A stretch of DNA of 64,000 bases from Euzebyella marina. Its GTDB lineage: Bacteria; Bacteroidota; Bacteroidia; Flavobacteriales; Flavobacteriaceae. The first letter of the stretch is position 1; each line of letters starts with the position of its first letter. The DNA lies in assembly GCF_014855515.1 (NCBI RefSeq), contig NZ_JACYFK010000001.1, positions 1,116,001-1,180,000 of the forward strand. Reading direction: 5' to 3'. Both the position numbers and the translations under genes were made by a program. Positions 19,001 through 25,821 of this stretch are shown in pieces. A model generated the notes under the pieces. That model was not told the DNA's origin. It saw nothing but the letters and a program-made list of their open reading frames with translations, and made no database searches.

Positions 19001-19236
19001 GAAGAAACATACCCAATGTACGAAATGACCAAGATTTCGTTTCCATTGGGTAAATCAATAGAGAAATTACCGTCAAAATCGGTAGCAACCCCGTTCGAGC
19101 TGCCTTTGATGACAATTGAAGCTCCGGGTAGCGGTTCGTTGTTTTCATCATAAACTTTACCCTTAAAGTTGGTTTGGGCAAAGCTCACAATGCCCACCAT
19201 CAAGGTGAAAATTGTAATAAGTAAGGTTTTTTTCAT
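16048..19236 (-). CDS. SusC-type TonB-dependent receptor
   Basis: Outer-membrane importer (1062 aa, full family length) with a signal peptide ending GIVSFAQ, a carboxypeptidase-regulatory-like domain (about residues 22-100; NEPLPGASIVIKGSSNG, VISYIGY), a TonB-linked plug (VVVTALGITRAEKKLGYATQ, PLIVIDGIPVD) and a beta-barrel ending in GLGINMKF with a terminal aromatic residue. It is first in a six-gene run with susD and phosphoesterases. A long regulatory region (19237-19503) separates it from the divergent HTH-cupin regulator and carries the TTTACAAATA motif on both sides. It is distinct from the left-edge SusC in its plug sequence, so the two are not recent duplicates. Confidence 0.96.
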   Translation of the reverse strand: MKKTLLITIFTLMVGIVSFAQTNFKGKVYDENNEPLPGASIVIKGSSNGVATDFDGNFSIDLPNGNEILVISYIGYVSSEFNTAGKSTAEIVLQPDSQQLDEVVVTALGITRAEKKLGYATQEMDVETIEEIKAPNVGSLFTGQVAGLSVTNPTGLFQSPSFSLRGKSPLIVIDGIPVDTDFFDLSSNDIGNVNVLKGTTASALYGSRGRNGAILITTKNAKNEGLEVSVSHNMMATAGFTVFPETQTEYGNGSNGKYEFWDGKDGGISDGDMIWGPKFGTGQLIPQWNSPILDNETGETISWYGDVAGTIYDDKARYSRVPIPWEYHNNLKDFLQTGYISNTNFAITQRGEKGSFRLSGTYGYQKDRVPNASLNTGALNFKATTLLSDKLTLDSKLAYNKVYSPNYPRHGYGPKNHMYTILIWMGDDVNGTDLRQNLYVPGQEGYRQANWNYAWYNNPYFAAYELNQEYDANVINSQLKLNYKVTDEFNLQARGSAVIKDVFEDRESPKTYLNYGDPREGDYKTWNSERLTVDYDILATYQKELSENFAFDINAGAASHYQKYQQEYNATDGLVAPFVYSLNNTSGNIKGSTYYWQKTINSIYATMGIDIYNALFLNFSARNDWSSTLPEENRSYFYPSVSASLVLSNILTMPEGVDYLKVFGSWAEVSSDLDPFQLNSFYNNNGFFGSNPRLTYPSGLVNSMIEPQKSTSFEIGTSASFFKNRLKLDFTYYNTIDTNQIIDLPVSEASGFSQRKVNGNEYTTNGFEVALNLSPVRTDNFSWNSNINWTKWVKKITDIYGDQDRYGNLRLDDRADSYYGTVWQKSPDGQLILNDSGLPIFDNYDQYLGHFEPDWQLGFLNSFKYKDWTLDVGIDGVWGGIFNSTTIEKMWWGGKHPNSTEFRDAEYAAGEPVYVPEGVNVVSGELTQDANGNVLSDTRVFEANTTAVNWQTWSQNYPYRARVTEDENEKFANVFERTFFKLRSVSLRYDLTDLVNIKSIKHIDMSLNGYNLFIWKKAPIVDPDFGTGRSESDPNPGTHFGNENNLQDPSSRFLGLGINMKF

Positions 19237-19241
19237 TTTCG

Positions 19242-19380
19242 TATTTGTAAACTCTTGGTTATTTTTCAGGGCGCAAATATCAAAGGCGTAGGTTAGCTAA
19301 AAAGTCTATTAGTATTAAATAATTGCAACATTTAATAAGTGATTGTTAGCTAAAAGTTATGAAAATATTATTTACAAATA
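19242..19380. promoter_or_regulatory. Divergent control region with TTTACAAATA sites
   Basis: The decamer TTTACAAATA occurs at 19371-19380 and, inverted, at 19242-19251, on either side of the susC upstream region. ATTATTTACAAATA at 19367-19380 is identical to 23230-23243 upstream of the permease operon. TTAGCTAA palindromes lie at 19293-19300 and 19346-19353. These are candidate operators for the HTH-cupin regulator encoded at 19504. Confidence 0.45.
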
Positions 19381-19480
19381 TTCAAATTGAAGTGATAGCT
19401 ATATAATTGTTTGACAAACAGAAGGCTAATGGTATTTATTGAAGTGAAATCGCATAAAATTCATTCATGTAATAATGTGC

Positions 19481-19488
19481 TAAGTTTG
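19481..19488 (+). promoter_or_regulatory. Candidate -7 element of the HTH-cupin regulator
   Basis: TAAGTTTG matches TANNTTTG and lies 15 nt before the ATG at 19504. No convincing -33 TTG is visible. Confidence 0.4.
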
Positions 19489-19503
19489 TAGTAAAGCACT
19501 ACC

Positions 19504-20070
19504 ATGGAAGATTATTTAATAGGAATAGGAAAGCGTATTAAAGAGATACGAAAGGGAGGAGGAAAGACCATTAACGATATAGCGGGCAAGGCAGGCGTTA
19601 CTGGCGGACTCATTTCAAGAATCGAAAACGGACGAACAATACCCTCGTTGCCCGTGCTGCTCAAAATAATCTCTTCATTAGAAACAGAGGTTACCGATTT
19701 CTTTAATGGCATGCCTCAAGTGAATGGCGCAAATTACATTGTGTCTAGAAAAGAGGAAAACAGCATCATTGAAAAAGAAGATGAGGCAGTCGGTTTTTCT
19801 TACACCTACATTTTTGGAAAGCAATTGTCTTCACTAGGCTTTGAAAGTGTCCTGTTAGAAGTGGCACCCGGCTCAAAACGTGATAAAGTCACCACCGATG
19901 CCTATGAGTTTAAATATATGCTCTCGGGTGAATGTTATTACGAAATCGGTGATGATAAGGTTCTGCTAAAAGAAGGTGACAGTATTTTCTTTGATGGTCG
20001 CATACCACATGTGCCTGTCAACAGGGGTGGGGTAACATCAAAAATGTTGGTCATGTATTTTTTCATTTAA
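19504..20070 (+). CDS. HTH (XRE)-cupin transcriptional regulator
   Basis: DNA-binding regulator (188 aa). It has an N-terminal XRE helix-turn-helix (residues 8-62; TINDIAGKAGVTGGLISRIENG) and a C-terminal cupin (about 110-188; VAPGSKRDKVTTDAYEFKYMLSGE, LLKEGDSIFFDGRIPHVPVN) that should bind a small effector. It is the only plus-strand gene between susC and the FAD/HAD/permease operon, so it probably controls both. Related XRE-cupin proteins regulate amino-acid or amine catabolism. Effector candidates here are an aminophosphonate or phosphonoacetaldehyde, which is inference. It converges on the HAD gene with 44 nt between the stops. Confidence 0.88.
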   Translation: MEDYLIGIGKRIKEIRKGGGKTINDIAGKAGVTGGLISRIENGRTIPSLPVLLKIISSLETEVTDFFNGMPQVNGANYIVSRKEENSIIEKEDEAVGFSYTYIFGKQLSSLGFESVLLEVAPGSKRDKVTTDAYEFKYMLSGECYYEIGDDKVLLKEGDSIFFDGRIPHVPVNRGGVTSKMLVMYFFI

Positions 20071-20114
20071 AACAGGCCAAGGAAATTCAAGAATCGAATC
20101 GGCTCTAAATCTTT

Positions 20115-20792
20115 TTAGGCACTCACCAACTGTTCCAGTTCGGTCAATGACCTCACTACATAGGTAGGGTTGGCCGATTCAAGTTGTTGTCCGGTATGTG
20201 CCCCGGTAGTAACCCCAATAGTAACCCCGCAATGTGCATTCTTGCCTTCTTCAATATCTATAATCGAATCACCGGCTTTTAATACTTGCGAGGCATCTTT
20301 AACATTCAATCGTTTCATAGCTTCAAATATCATGGCAGGATGAGGTCTTCCCTCTACTACATCATCTGCGGTAATCAGGGCATCATATTGCTTCCCTTCT
20401 TCCCAATTCATTTTTTTTAGAAGTAAACTGGCAATTTTCTTATTGTACCCTGTGTTCAAAGCTATTTTAATGTGTTGTTTTTTTAAGCGGGAAAGCGTTT
20501 TTTCGACGCCTTCAAAAGAGGAGACCTCAAGGTTGGCATAAGCTTCATCCAACATTAGTTTGAAATTTTCAAAAATTGGATGCGAAGGCTCGCTTTCGCC
20601 TTTACCGATTGCTTTGAGAATATCTTTGATGGCTTGGTGCTTCTCTTTTCCCGCGCCATGCTCAAGAACAAAGTCAAGATTGAGTTCGTAACCTTTTTGA
20701 TTAATGGCTTTTTGAAGTGTTTTATAGACTACATTGTTTTCATTGACCACGGTTCCGGCCATATCGAAAACGACCAATTGTATCTTATGCAT
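20115..20792 (-). CDS. PhnX-like HAD phosphonatase
   Basis: HAD-superfamily hydrolase of the phosphonatase-like type (225 aa; TIGR03351-type from memory). Motif I is FDMAGT: nucleophile D10, and alanine rather than the usual second aspartate, exactly as in phosphonoacetaldehyde hydrolase (DWAGT). K49 in GAGKEKH aligns with the Schiff-base lysine of PhnX (GLLKIDH in the Bacillus enzyme), which argues for C-P bond cleavage of phosphonoacetaldehyde or a hydroxylated analogue. Further motifs are NTGYNKK, DDVVEGRPHPAM and AGDSIIDIEEGKNA. The gene overlaps the FAD oxidase by 8 bp. At 225 aa it is shorter than classical PhnX (about 265-270), so the exact substrate may differ. Confidence 0.85.
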   Translation of the reverse strand: MHKIQLVVFDMAGTVVNENNVVYKTLQKAINQKGYELNLDFVLEHGAGKEKHQAIKDILKAIGKGESEPSHPIFENFKLMLDEAYANLEVSSFEGVEKTLSRLKKQHIKIALNTGYNKKIASLLLKKMNWEEGKQYDALITADDVVEGRPHPAMIFEAMKRLNVKDASQVLKAGDSIIDIEEGKNAHCGVTIGVTTGAHTGQQLESANPTYVVRSLTELEQLVSA

Positions 20793-21948
20793 GTTCTAGA
20801 TTAAAGATTGTTTTAATGTTATGTTTGGCAAAACCGGCACTTCCGGTCATGCCCTTACCGCCGATTCCCGTAATTATGTGAATGTCTTCATCGATGGTTC
20901 TCTGATAAATATCGGAAGCCTTGCATTGCGAGTACATGCCAAACCATCGGTTTTGTATTTCGTATGTTGGCAGGTTTAATATCTTCTTGGCCTCCTTGAG
21001 AATAAAACTGTCAACATCCATATTTAAATCAAAGCCAAGTTTTTCTATGTTGCCGGCAGGCGCGTACTCGTGGGAATCACCGATAATAATACTGCCGTCG
21101 AGCGCTTGTTTGAAAAGAATATGTATGCCCCATTTCTTTTCGAATGATTGAGGGTCTTCCTTTGTTTTAATAGATCTGTAGGATGGGCATTCTGAAAAAG
21201 CTTCGTACCGTCTAATAGACAGACCCGTAAGTATAGAGCTGGGCAGCTTATAGTTCGGCTGTACCTTTGTCTGCATCATTTGTAACTTAGAAACTTCTAG
21301 ATCGCTTTCTTCAAAAAGATTCGGATACAGGTATTTAAATTCACTACCGTTACAGATAATGGCTTTTACGGTAGAAAAGATGCGATTTTTAGAGGTCGAC
21401 AATTGAACACCGCTTCGTAAGGCGTCACAACCCATAACGGTCTCGCCCATATAAAGATCCAGGCCTTTTTCTTGCAAGTATTGCTGCAGCTTATTGATCA
21501 TAGTGCGGGGTTCAACCTTAACTTCTTCAGGAAAAAATAAGCCCGCTTTTACATAATCTTCACGAAGGGATGCATACTTTGCCAAACATTGATTTTTGGT
21601 CAGCATTTTAGAAGTGTACCCATTAGTTTCGTTAATACTTTTGAGTTCTTCTAAAAGTTGAACTTCTTCTTCATTGGAGGCCAAATAAATGCTGCCCTCT
21701 TGGCGTACGGTGATATCGAAATCTTCTTGTATCTCTTTATAAATGGCCAAACTTTCCCTGCCGAAATTCTGCCATTTGGTGTTCATACCCGAGGGCACGA
21801 CTTGTCCGAAATTACGAACCGTCGCCCCTTGCGGTCTCATGTCTTTTTCGATAAGTGCAACCTTTAAGCCGGCATTGACAGCATGATAGGCATGAAACGT
21901 ACCGAGTACGCCGCCACCCACAACGATTAAGTCATACGATTGGTTCAT
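20785..21948 (-). CDS. TIGR03364-type FAD-dependent amine oxidase (phosphonate-linked)
   Basis: FAD-dependent oxidoreductase of the DAO/glycine-oxidase superfamily (387 aa). It has the dinucleotide fold IVVGGGVLGTFHA, GATVRNFGQVVPSG, and a C-terminal ITGIGGKGMTGSAG for FAD binding. It matches the family that is consistently linked to PhnX-like hydrolases and is proposed to oxidatively deaminate aminophosphonates or N-methyl aminoethylphosphonate to an aldehyde; an experimentally studied relative is called PbfD. The start at 21948 is preferred over an ATG at 22032, because it places the Rossmann strand at residue 6 and overlaps the permease by only 17 bp. It lies between permease and phosphonatase in one operon, so uptake, oxidation and C-P cleavage are co-expressed. 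Confidence 0.83.
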   Translation of the reverse strand: MNQSYDLIVVGGGVLGTFHAYHAVNAGLKVALIEKDMRPQGATVRNFGQVVPSGMNTKWQNFGRESLAIYKEIQEDFDITVRQEGSIYLASNEEEVQLLEELKSINETNGYTSKMLTKNQCLAKYASLREDYVKAGLFFPEEVKVEPRTMINKLQQYLQEKGLDLYMGETVMGCDALRSGVQLSTSKNRIFSTVKAIICNGSEFKYLYPNLFEESDLEVSKLQMMQTKVQPNYKLPSSILTGLSIRRYEAFSECPSYRSIKTKEDPQSFEKKWGIHILFKQALDGSIIIGDSHEYAPAGNIEKLGFDLNMDVDSFILKEAKKILNLPTYEIQNRWFGMYSQCKASDIYQRTIDEDIHIITGIGGKGMTGSAGFAKHNIKTIFNLEHA

Positions 21949-23227
21949 AGGAAATGTTTTTGTCGCTCGAAGCAGAGTTTTGGTTTTTATTCTTGTTTTT
22001 AAAATAGAACAGCGAGAGAATAGAAACTGCAATACCGATGACCGCTATGAAGTAGGTGCCATGAACGAAGAACTGCAGAGAAGAAAGCGACCCTTGACCA
22101 AAATTTTTATAAAGTAATACCGCCATGCTTCCTAAATACCCAAAGGCATCGGCGATATAGATCAGGTAGCCCGCATTGCCCTTTATGTGAAATGCAGCAA
22201 TCATTCTATCGAAAAAAATGCAGTTAAAAGGCACGTAGCAAATATAAAGCCCGAGGCCGGTGAGAACCATCCAAAAGACAGGGTCGATAGTATGGGTTTG
22301 AAACAGAAACGTGCTTGCGCCCACTAGCGCAGAACCAAAAATCAAGAGATAATGATAGGAAACAAAGGCCTTCAAATTATCCTTAAAAAAGGCGAAAAGC
22401 CCAATAGAAAGTAGCACAATGAAAGCCACGGGTAGCTCGGAAAGGGTGTACACCGAAGCATTGCCCTCATAGCCAACGGCATCCCATATTTCTCGGGAAA
22501 AATTGTCCCGAAAATCGCGCATAGCGGTTAGGCAAACATAGAAGAACACTAAAATAGCCAAGGGAAAGAAAAACTGTGCCAGAACCTTTCTTCGGTCTTG
22601 TGCTGTCATGGGCAACCTTTCTTCCCTGAGAATTTTATCCTCTTCCGTGGGTGGTGGCATTTTGTCTAGCAAATAGGCGCAGACGGCAAAAGGAACCAAG
22701 AAAAACGCACCGGTAATGGCAGGCATCCAGAATTCTGAAACACCTAGATGTTGCATGACCAGCAGACCGGCAGACTTCACTACGCCACTTGATAGAATAA
22801 AACTGGAACATAAAATAACCCCTAAGATTTCAGTAAACTTTCGGCCCTCTAAATACGAGAAAACAACACCCCACACCATGCCAAGTGATAACCCGTTCAT
22901 AAACATGAATAGAATATTAATGGGGGAGCTTACGAAAGCAAACAAAAGCAGGCTTAGTTCGGCCAAAAGAATCATAACCATTAGATAGGGCAGCCGCTGT
23001 TTAGGTTTGAGTTCTGATATAAGTTTAATACCAATAAACTTTGATAACATATAACCGATTACCTGGGCAATGATCAGAATGATCTTAAAATCAATTCCTG
23101 CAAAGGCCAAGTTTTCGTAGGTAGCAACGGTAAAAGGTTTTCTAAAGGCATACATACAGAAATAGGTGCCGAAAGAAGCCAAGGCACCGTATGCGATAAA
23201 CTTAATGTCTTTCTGTGTTACCTTCAT
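21932..23227 (-). CDS. DUF5690/MFS-type permease
   Basis: Inner-membrane protein of 431 aa with about twelve hydrophobic segments and no signal peptide. The N-terminus (FIAYGALASFGTYFCMYAFRKPF) resembles organophosphate:phosphate antiporters of the MFS and matches the Bacteroidota DUF5690 family as I remember it. It heads the operon with the aminophosphonate oxidase and the phosphonatase. No PhnCDE or AepXVW ABC transporter is in the window, so this is the best candidate for cytoplasmic entry of the phosphonate. That function is inferred from context only. The upstream region carries two TTTAC-N5-GTAA dyads. Confidence 0.75.
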   Translation of the reverse strand: MKVTQKDIKFIAYGALASFGTYFCMYAFRKPFTVATYENLAFAGIDFKIILIIAQVIGYMLSKFIGIKLISELKPKQRLPYLMVMILLAELSLLLFAFVSSPINILFMFMNGLSLGMVWGVVFSYLEGRKFTEILGVILCSSFILSSGVVKSAGLLVMQHLGVSEFWMPAITGAFFLVPFAVCAYLLDKMPPPTEEDKILREERLPMTAQDRRKVLAQFFFPLAILVFFYVCLTAMRDFRDNFSREIWDAVGYEGNASVYTLSELPVAFIVLLSIGLFAFFKDNLKAFVSYHYLLIFGSALVGASTFLFQTHTIDPVFWMVLTGLGLYICYVPFNCIFFDRMIAAFHIKGNAGYLIYIADAFGYLGSMAVLLYKNFGQGSLSSLQFFVHGTYFIAVIGIAVSILSLFYFKNKNKNQNSASSDKNISYEPIV

Positions 23228-23233
23228 TGATTA

Positions 23234-23288
23234 TTTACAAATAGTAAAATTAAATATACAATAATCGATAAAAATTTACTATTTGTAA
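23234..23288. promoter_or_regulatory. Paired TTTAC-N5-GTAA dyads upstream of the permease operon
   Basis: TTACAAATAGTAAA (23235-23248) and its exact reverse complement (23275-23288) are separated by 26 nt just upstream of the ATG at 23227. Each arm is itself a TTTAC-N5-GTAA dyad. ATTATTTACAAATA at 23230-23243 is shared with the susC upstream region (19367-19380). Confidence 0.5.
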
Positions 23289-23414
23289 TGTTCAAAAGCG
23301 TTAAGAAATATTTACGGGGAAATTAAATTACAGTGAATTTAATAAATTAAGCTAAAGCTTTTTGTAGGGAATGAGAAGAGCAAATAAGAATTTCGGGAAT
23401 TAGGACAAAAAATA

Positions 23415-23447
23415 AGGGACATTTCAAGATATCTCTTGAATGTCCCT
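23415..23447 (-). terminator. Terminator-like hairpin downstream of the histidine kinase
   Basis: A stem of about 14 bp with a single bulge (GGGACATTTCAAGA paired with TCTTGAATGTCCC) is followed on the minus strand by TTATTTTTTG. It lies about 360 nt after the kinase stop, so it ends either a long 3' UTR or a separate small RNA. Confidence 0.6.
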
Positions 23448-23810
23448 AGGGGAACATTACTATAGACTACTTTCCTAACCCTATACCATAGTCTATAATT
23501 GTTCGGGCATCCTTTAATCTAAAGTCAACCAACCACTATCAAAAAATCTTTTTAGCCTGTTTGTAAAAAAAGGGGAACTTTATTTACTGCCTTGCTGAAA
23601 CCCAACTACCGTAACTTCAGACTTTATTGCTTTTAAAACATGGTTAGTGTTAGTATAGCTTAGTGCTATTTTTCTTAAAAGCACAGTAAAAGTAGGCGGT
23701 AGCCAATTGAAGAAAGAATATACGAACTATGATTTGAATTTATCGACAAAAAGGGTTGATTAATCGATGAAATGCATAGTTATTAAGAAAAATACTACAA
23801 ATATGATTTA

Positions 23811-25331
23811 TTATCGTAGTAGTTTATACATTGTCTTTATAAGCTCAACATCATCAAATGGTTTTGAAAGAACTATGTTCATTCCTGCTTTTTTGTAAGC
23901 CTTGATTTGTTCTTTATACGAGTTGGCCGTAATACCGATTATCGGAATTTTTTTGATGTTCTTAAAGGGAAGGCCGCGAATTACTTTCGCCAATTGGTCG
24001 CCAGTAATGTTAGGTAAGTTAACGTCCATTAGAACGATATCATAATGCTTGTTCACAATCTCTTGCATTACCAATGCCCCATCACCTACTAGGTCGATAA
24101 AGAAATCTCCAGTATCTATGAGGGTTTTTAAAAGGCTTGTTTGAACGTGCTCATTGTCTTCTACCAGTAAGACCTTAAACTTTTTGGGTGTTTTCGATAT
24201 TTTGGGGGAGGTATGGGTGACAGCATGCTTTGAGGTCAGTAAGGTCGATTGGTGATGAAGGGGGTACTTAAGCGTAACATCAAAATAAAAATGAGATCCT
24301 TCGTTCTCGATTGATTGTATTTTAATTTGTGCATTCATCAGGGCCAATAGGCCTTTTACAATGGCTAGGCCCAAACCGGCACCTTCCGATTTACCCAGTT
24401 GCTCAAAACTTTCTAAAACCGTTTCAAGCTTTTCTTCAGGGATGCCTTGCCCAGTGTCTTTTACGCCAAAACGTAAATTTATGGTATTGGCCCTTTTTTG
24501 GTTCAAGGCAATATACAGGGCTACCTTTCCCTTCTCGGTATATTTAATGGCATTATCACAAAGGTTGGTTACTATCTGTAGCATGCGCAATCGGTCGCCT
24601 TCAATATATTCCGGAATTTTTTCATCGGCGGTCAGCGCAAAGGCCAACCCCTTTTCTTGAGCCCTTGTGGTATAGGTCAATCGAATGAATTCGATGAACT
24701 GTCGAAAGTTAAATACGGTAGGGTTGAGGGCCAACTTACCCTTCGAAATCATGGCTAGGCTAAGAATGTCTTCAAGCATTAACTTCAGGTTCGAAGTAGA
24801 ACCTTTCAGAACCTCTAAAATGCCGGTCTGCTCTTCATTTAAATTGCTGCGTTGAAGAATATTGGTCAATGCAATTATGTTGGTCAATGGGTTTCGCAGT
24901 TCATGGCTGAAGTTTTGAATGAACTCATTTTTAAACCTTTCTCTTTCTTGCAGCTCATGGTTTTTTAAAAGAATAAGCTCAGAATCGATTATTGATTCAT
25001 TTCTCGACTGAGCAATTGATTGATAGGAAAGGTAATGATCGGTGAGGTTTTCAATTATGACCAACAACCTTTTATCAACTTTTTCGACGGTAATGTCGGT
25101 GGTCAGTTCACCTGTTCTATCACCTAGTTGAACACAATGAAATGAGGTTGTGCGCTCGTCGCCTTGCATGATTTCAGGCAAGCTAAAGAAGAAGGGGTGC
25201 ACATCACCAATTAGTTCTTTTTCTTTAACGGCAAGAAGATGTTGGTCGCTTTCAAGAACGACTCCCTTCAAATCAGTTAAAATAAATTGAAACTTCCTCC
25301 CGTGAAACTCCTCCTTATATCTTTTCAGCAT
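23811..25331 (-). CDS. Hybrid histidine kinase with C-terminal receiver
   Basis: Sensor kinase (506 aa) without transmembrane segments, so cytoplasmic. A PAS-like N-terminal region (residues 1-105) is followed by a dimerisation/phosphoacceptor helix (NFSHELRNPLTN, H143), an HATPase with N-box NLCDNAIKY, G1 DTGQGIP and G2 GAGLGLAIVKG, and a C-terminal receiver (phospho-acceptor D436 in VLMDVNLP, KPFDD). It overlaps the upstream GTPase by 17 bp and is the last gene of a four-gene module. The lack of a membrane sensor suggests that its input comes from the co-encoded GTPase or roadblock-like protein. No output response regulator gene is adjacent. Confidence 0.93.
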   Translation of the reverse strand: MLKRYKEEFHGRKFQFILTDLKGVVLESDQHLLAVKEKELIGDVHPFFFSLPEIMQGDERTTSFHCVQLGDRTGELTTDITVEKVDKRLLVIIENLTDHYLSYQSIAQSRNESIIDSELILLKNHELQERERFKNEFIQNFSHELRNPLTNIIALTNILQRSNLNEEQTGILEVLKGSTSNLKLMLEDILSLAMISKGKLALNPTVFNFRQFIEFIRLTYTTRAQEKGLAFALTADEKIPEYIEGDRLRMLQIVTNLCDNAIKYTEKGKVALYIALNQKRANTINLRFGVKDTGQGIPEEKLETVLESFEQLGKSEGAGLGLAIVKGLLALMNAQIKIQSIENEGSHFYFDVTLKYPLHHQSTLLTSKHAVTHTSPKISKTPKKFKVLLVEDNEHVQTSLLKTLIDTGDFFIDLVGDGALVMQEIVNKHYDIVLMDVNLPNITGDQLAKVIRGLPFKNIKKIPIIGITANSYKEQIKAYKKAGMNIVLSKPFDDVELIKTMYKLLR

Positions 25332-25821
25332 CTAGCGCAAGCATTTTTGCCAATTGTTCGAATAGGTCATTGACTTTTTCACCTGTTTTGGCACTGGTTA
25401 GATAATCATAAGAGATTTCTTTACCGTCAAGCACCGTCTTTAGTTCATCTAAAAGAATCAAATCTGTTTTATTACCGACTACTTTTACCGGTACCCCTTT
25501 GACTCTTTTTTCGAGTTTTTTCAAATCATCGTTTATAGTCTGAAAAGTCGATGGCCTTGAAACGTCAAAAACATAAATAAGACCATGGGTGCCTAATAGG
25601 TAGGAGTCTCTGATGCGGGAGATATCATCAGTTCCTTCCAAATCCCATAAAATGAGCGATACAGTATCTTCTTCAGATAATTCTACTTCTTTTTTTACGA
25701 TGTGTACACCTATTGAAACTTTGTAATTGTCAGAAAAACTATTTTCTACAAAACGCCTGATGAGCGAGGTCTTACCTACCCCAAAATGACCCAAAACCAC
25801 AATTTTTTTAGAGATGTGCAT
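25315..25821 (-). CDS. Rab/MglA-like small Ras-superfamily GTPase
   Basis: Bacterial small GTPase (168 aa). It has the P-loop GHFGVGKTS (11-19), a G3 region WDLEGTDD (59-66) in which threonine T64 replaces the catalytic glutamine of Ras, G4 NKTD (117-120) and G5 SAK (143-145). Loss of the glutamine means that hydrolysis probably needs a partner, as in the MglA/MglB pair. It overlaps the neighbouring coiled-coil/roadblock-like gene by 14 bp and the histidine kinase by 17 bp, so the three are co-translated. The switch presumably relays a signal between them. Its cellular role is unknown; polarity or gliding-related signalling is speculation. Confidence 0.88.
   Translation of the reverse strand: MHISKKIVVLGHFGVGKTSLIRRFVENSFSDNYKVSIGVHIVKKEVELSEEDTVSLILWDLEGTDDISRIRDSYLLGTHGLIYVFDVSRPSTFQTINDDLKKLEKRVKGVPVKVVGNKTDLILLDELKTVLDGKEISYDYLTSAKTGEKVNDLFEQLAKMLALDAEKI

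Larger units (their letters stand above)
23228..23810. other. Intergenic region of 583 bp without a recognisable gene
   Basis: No ORF with coding character is seen on either strand. The left end holds the permease control region. The middle holds two hairpins, 23415-23447 (terminator-like on the minus strand) and 23461-23497 (9-bp stem TATAGACTA/TAGTCTATA). The heptamer GTTCCCC appears twice on the minus strand. A small RNA ending at the 23415 hairpin is possible. Confidence 0.5.
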
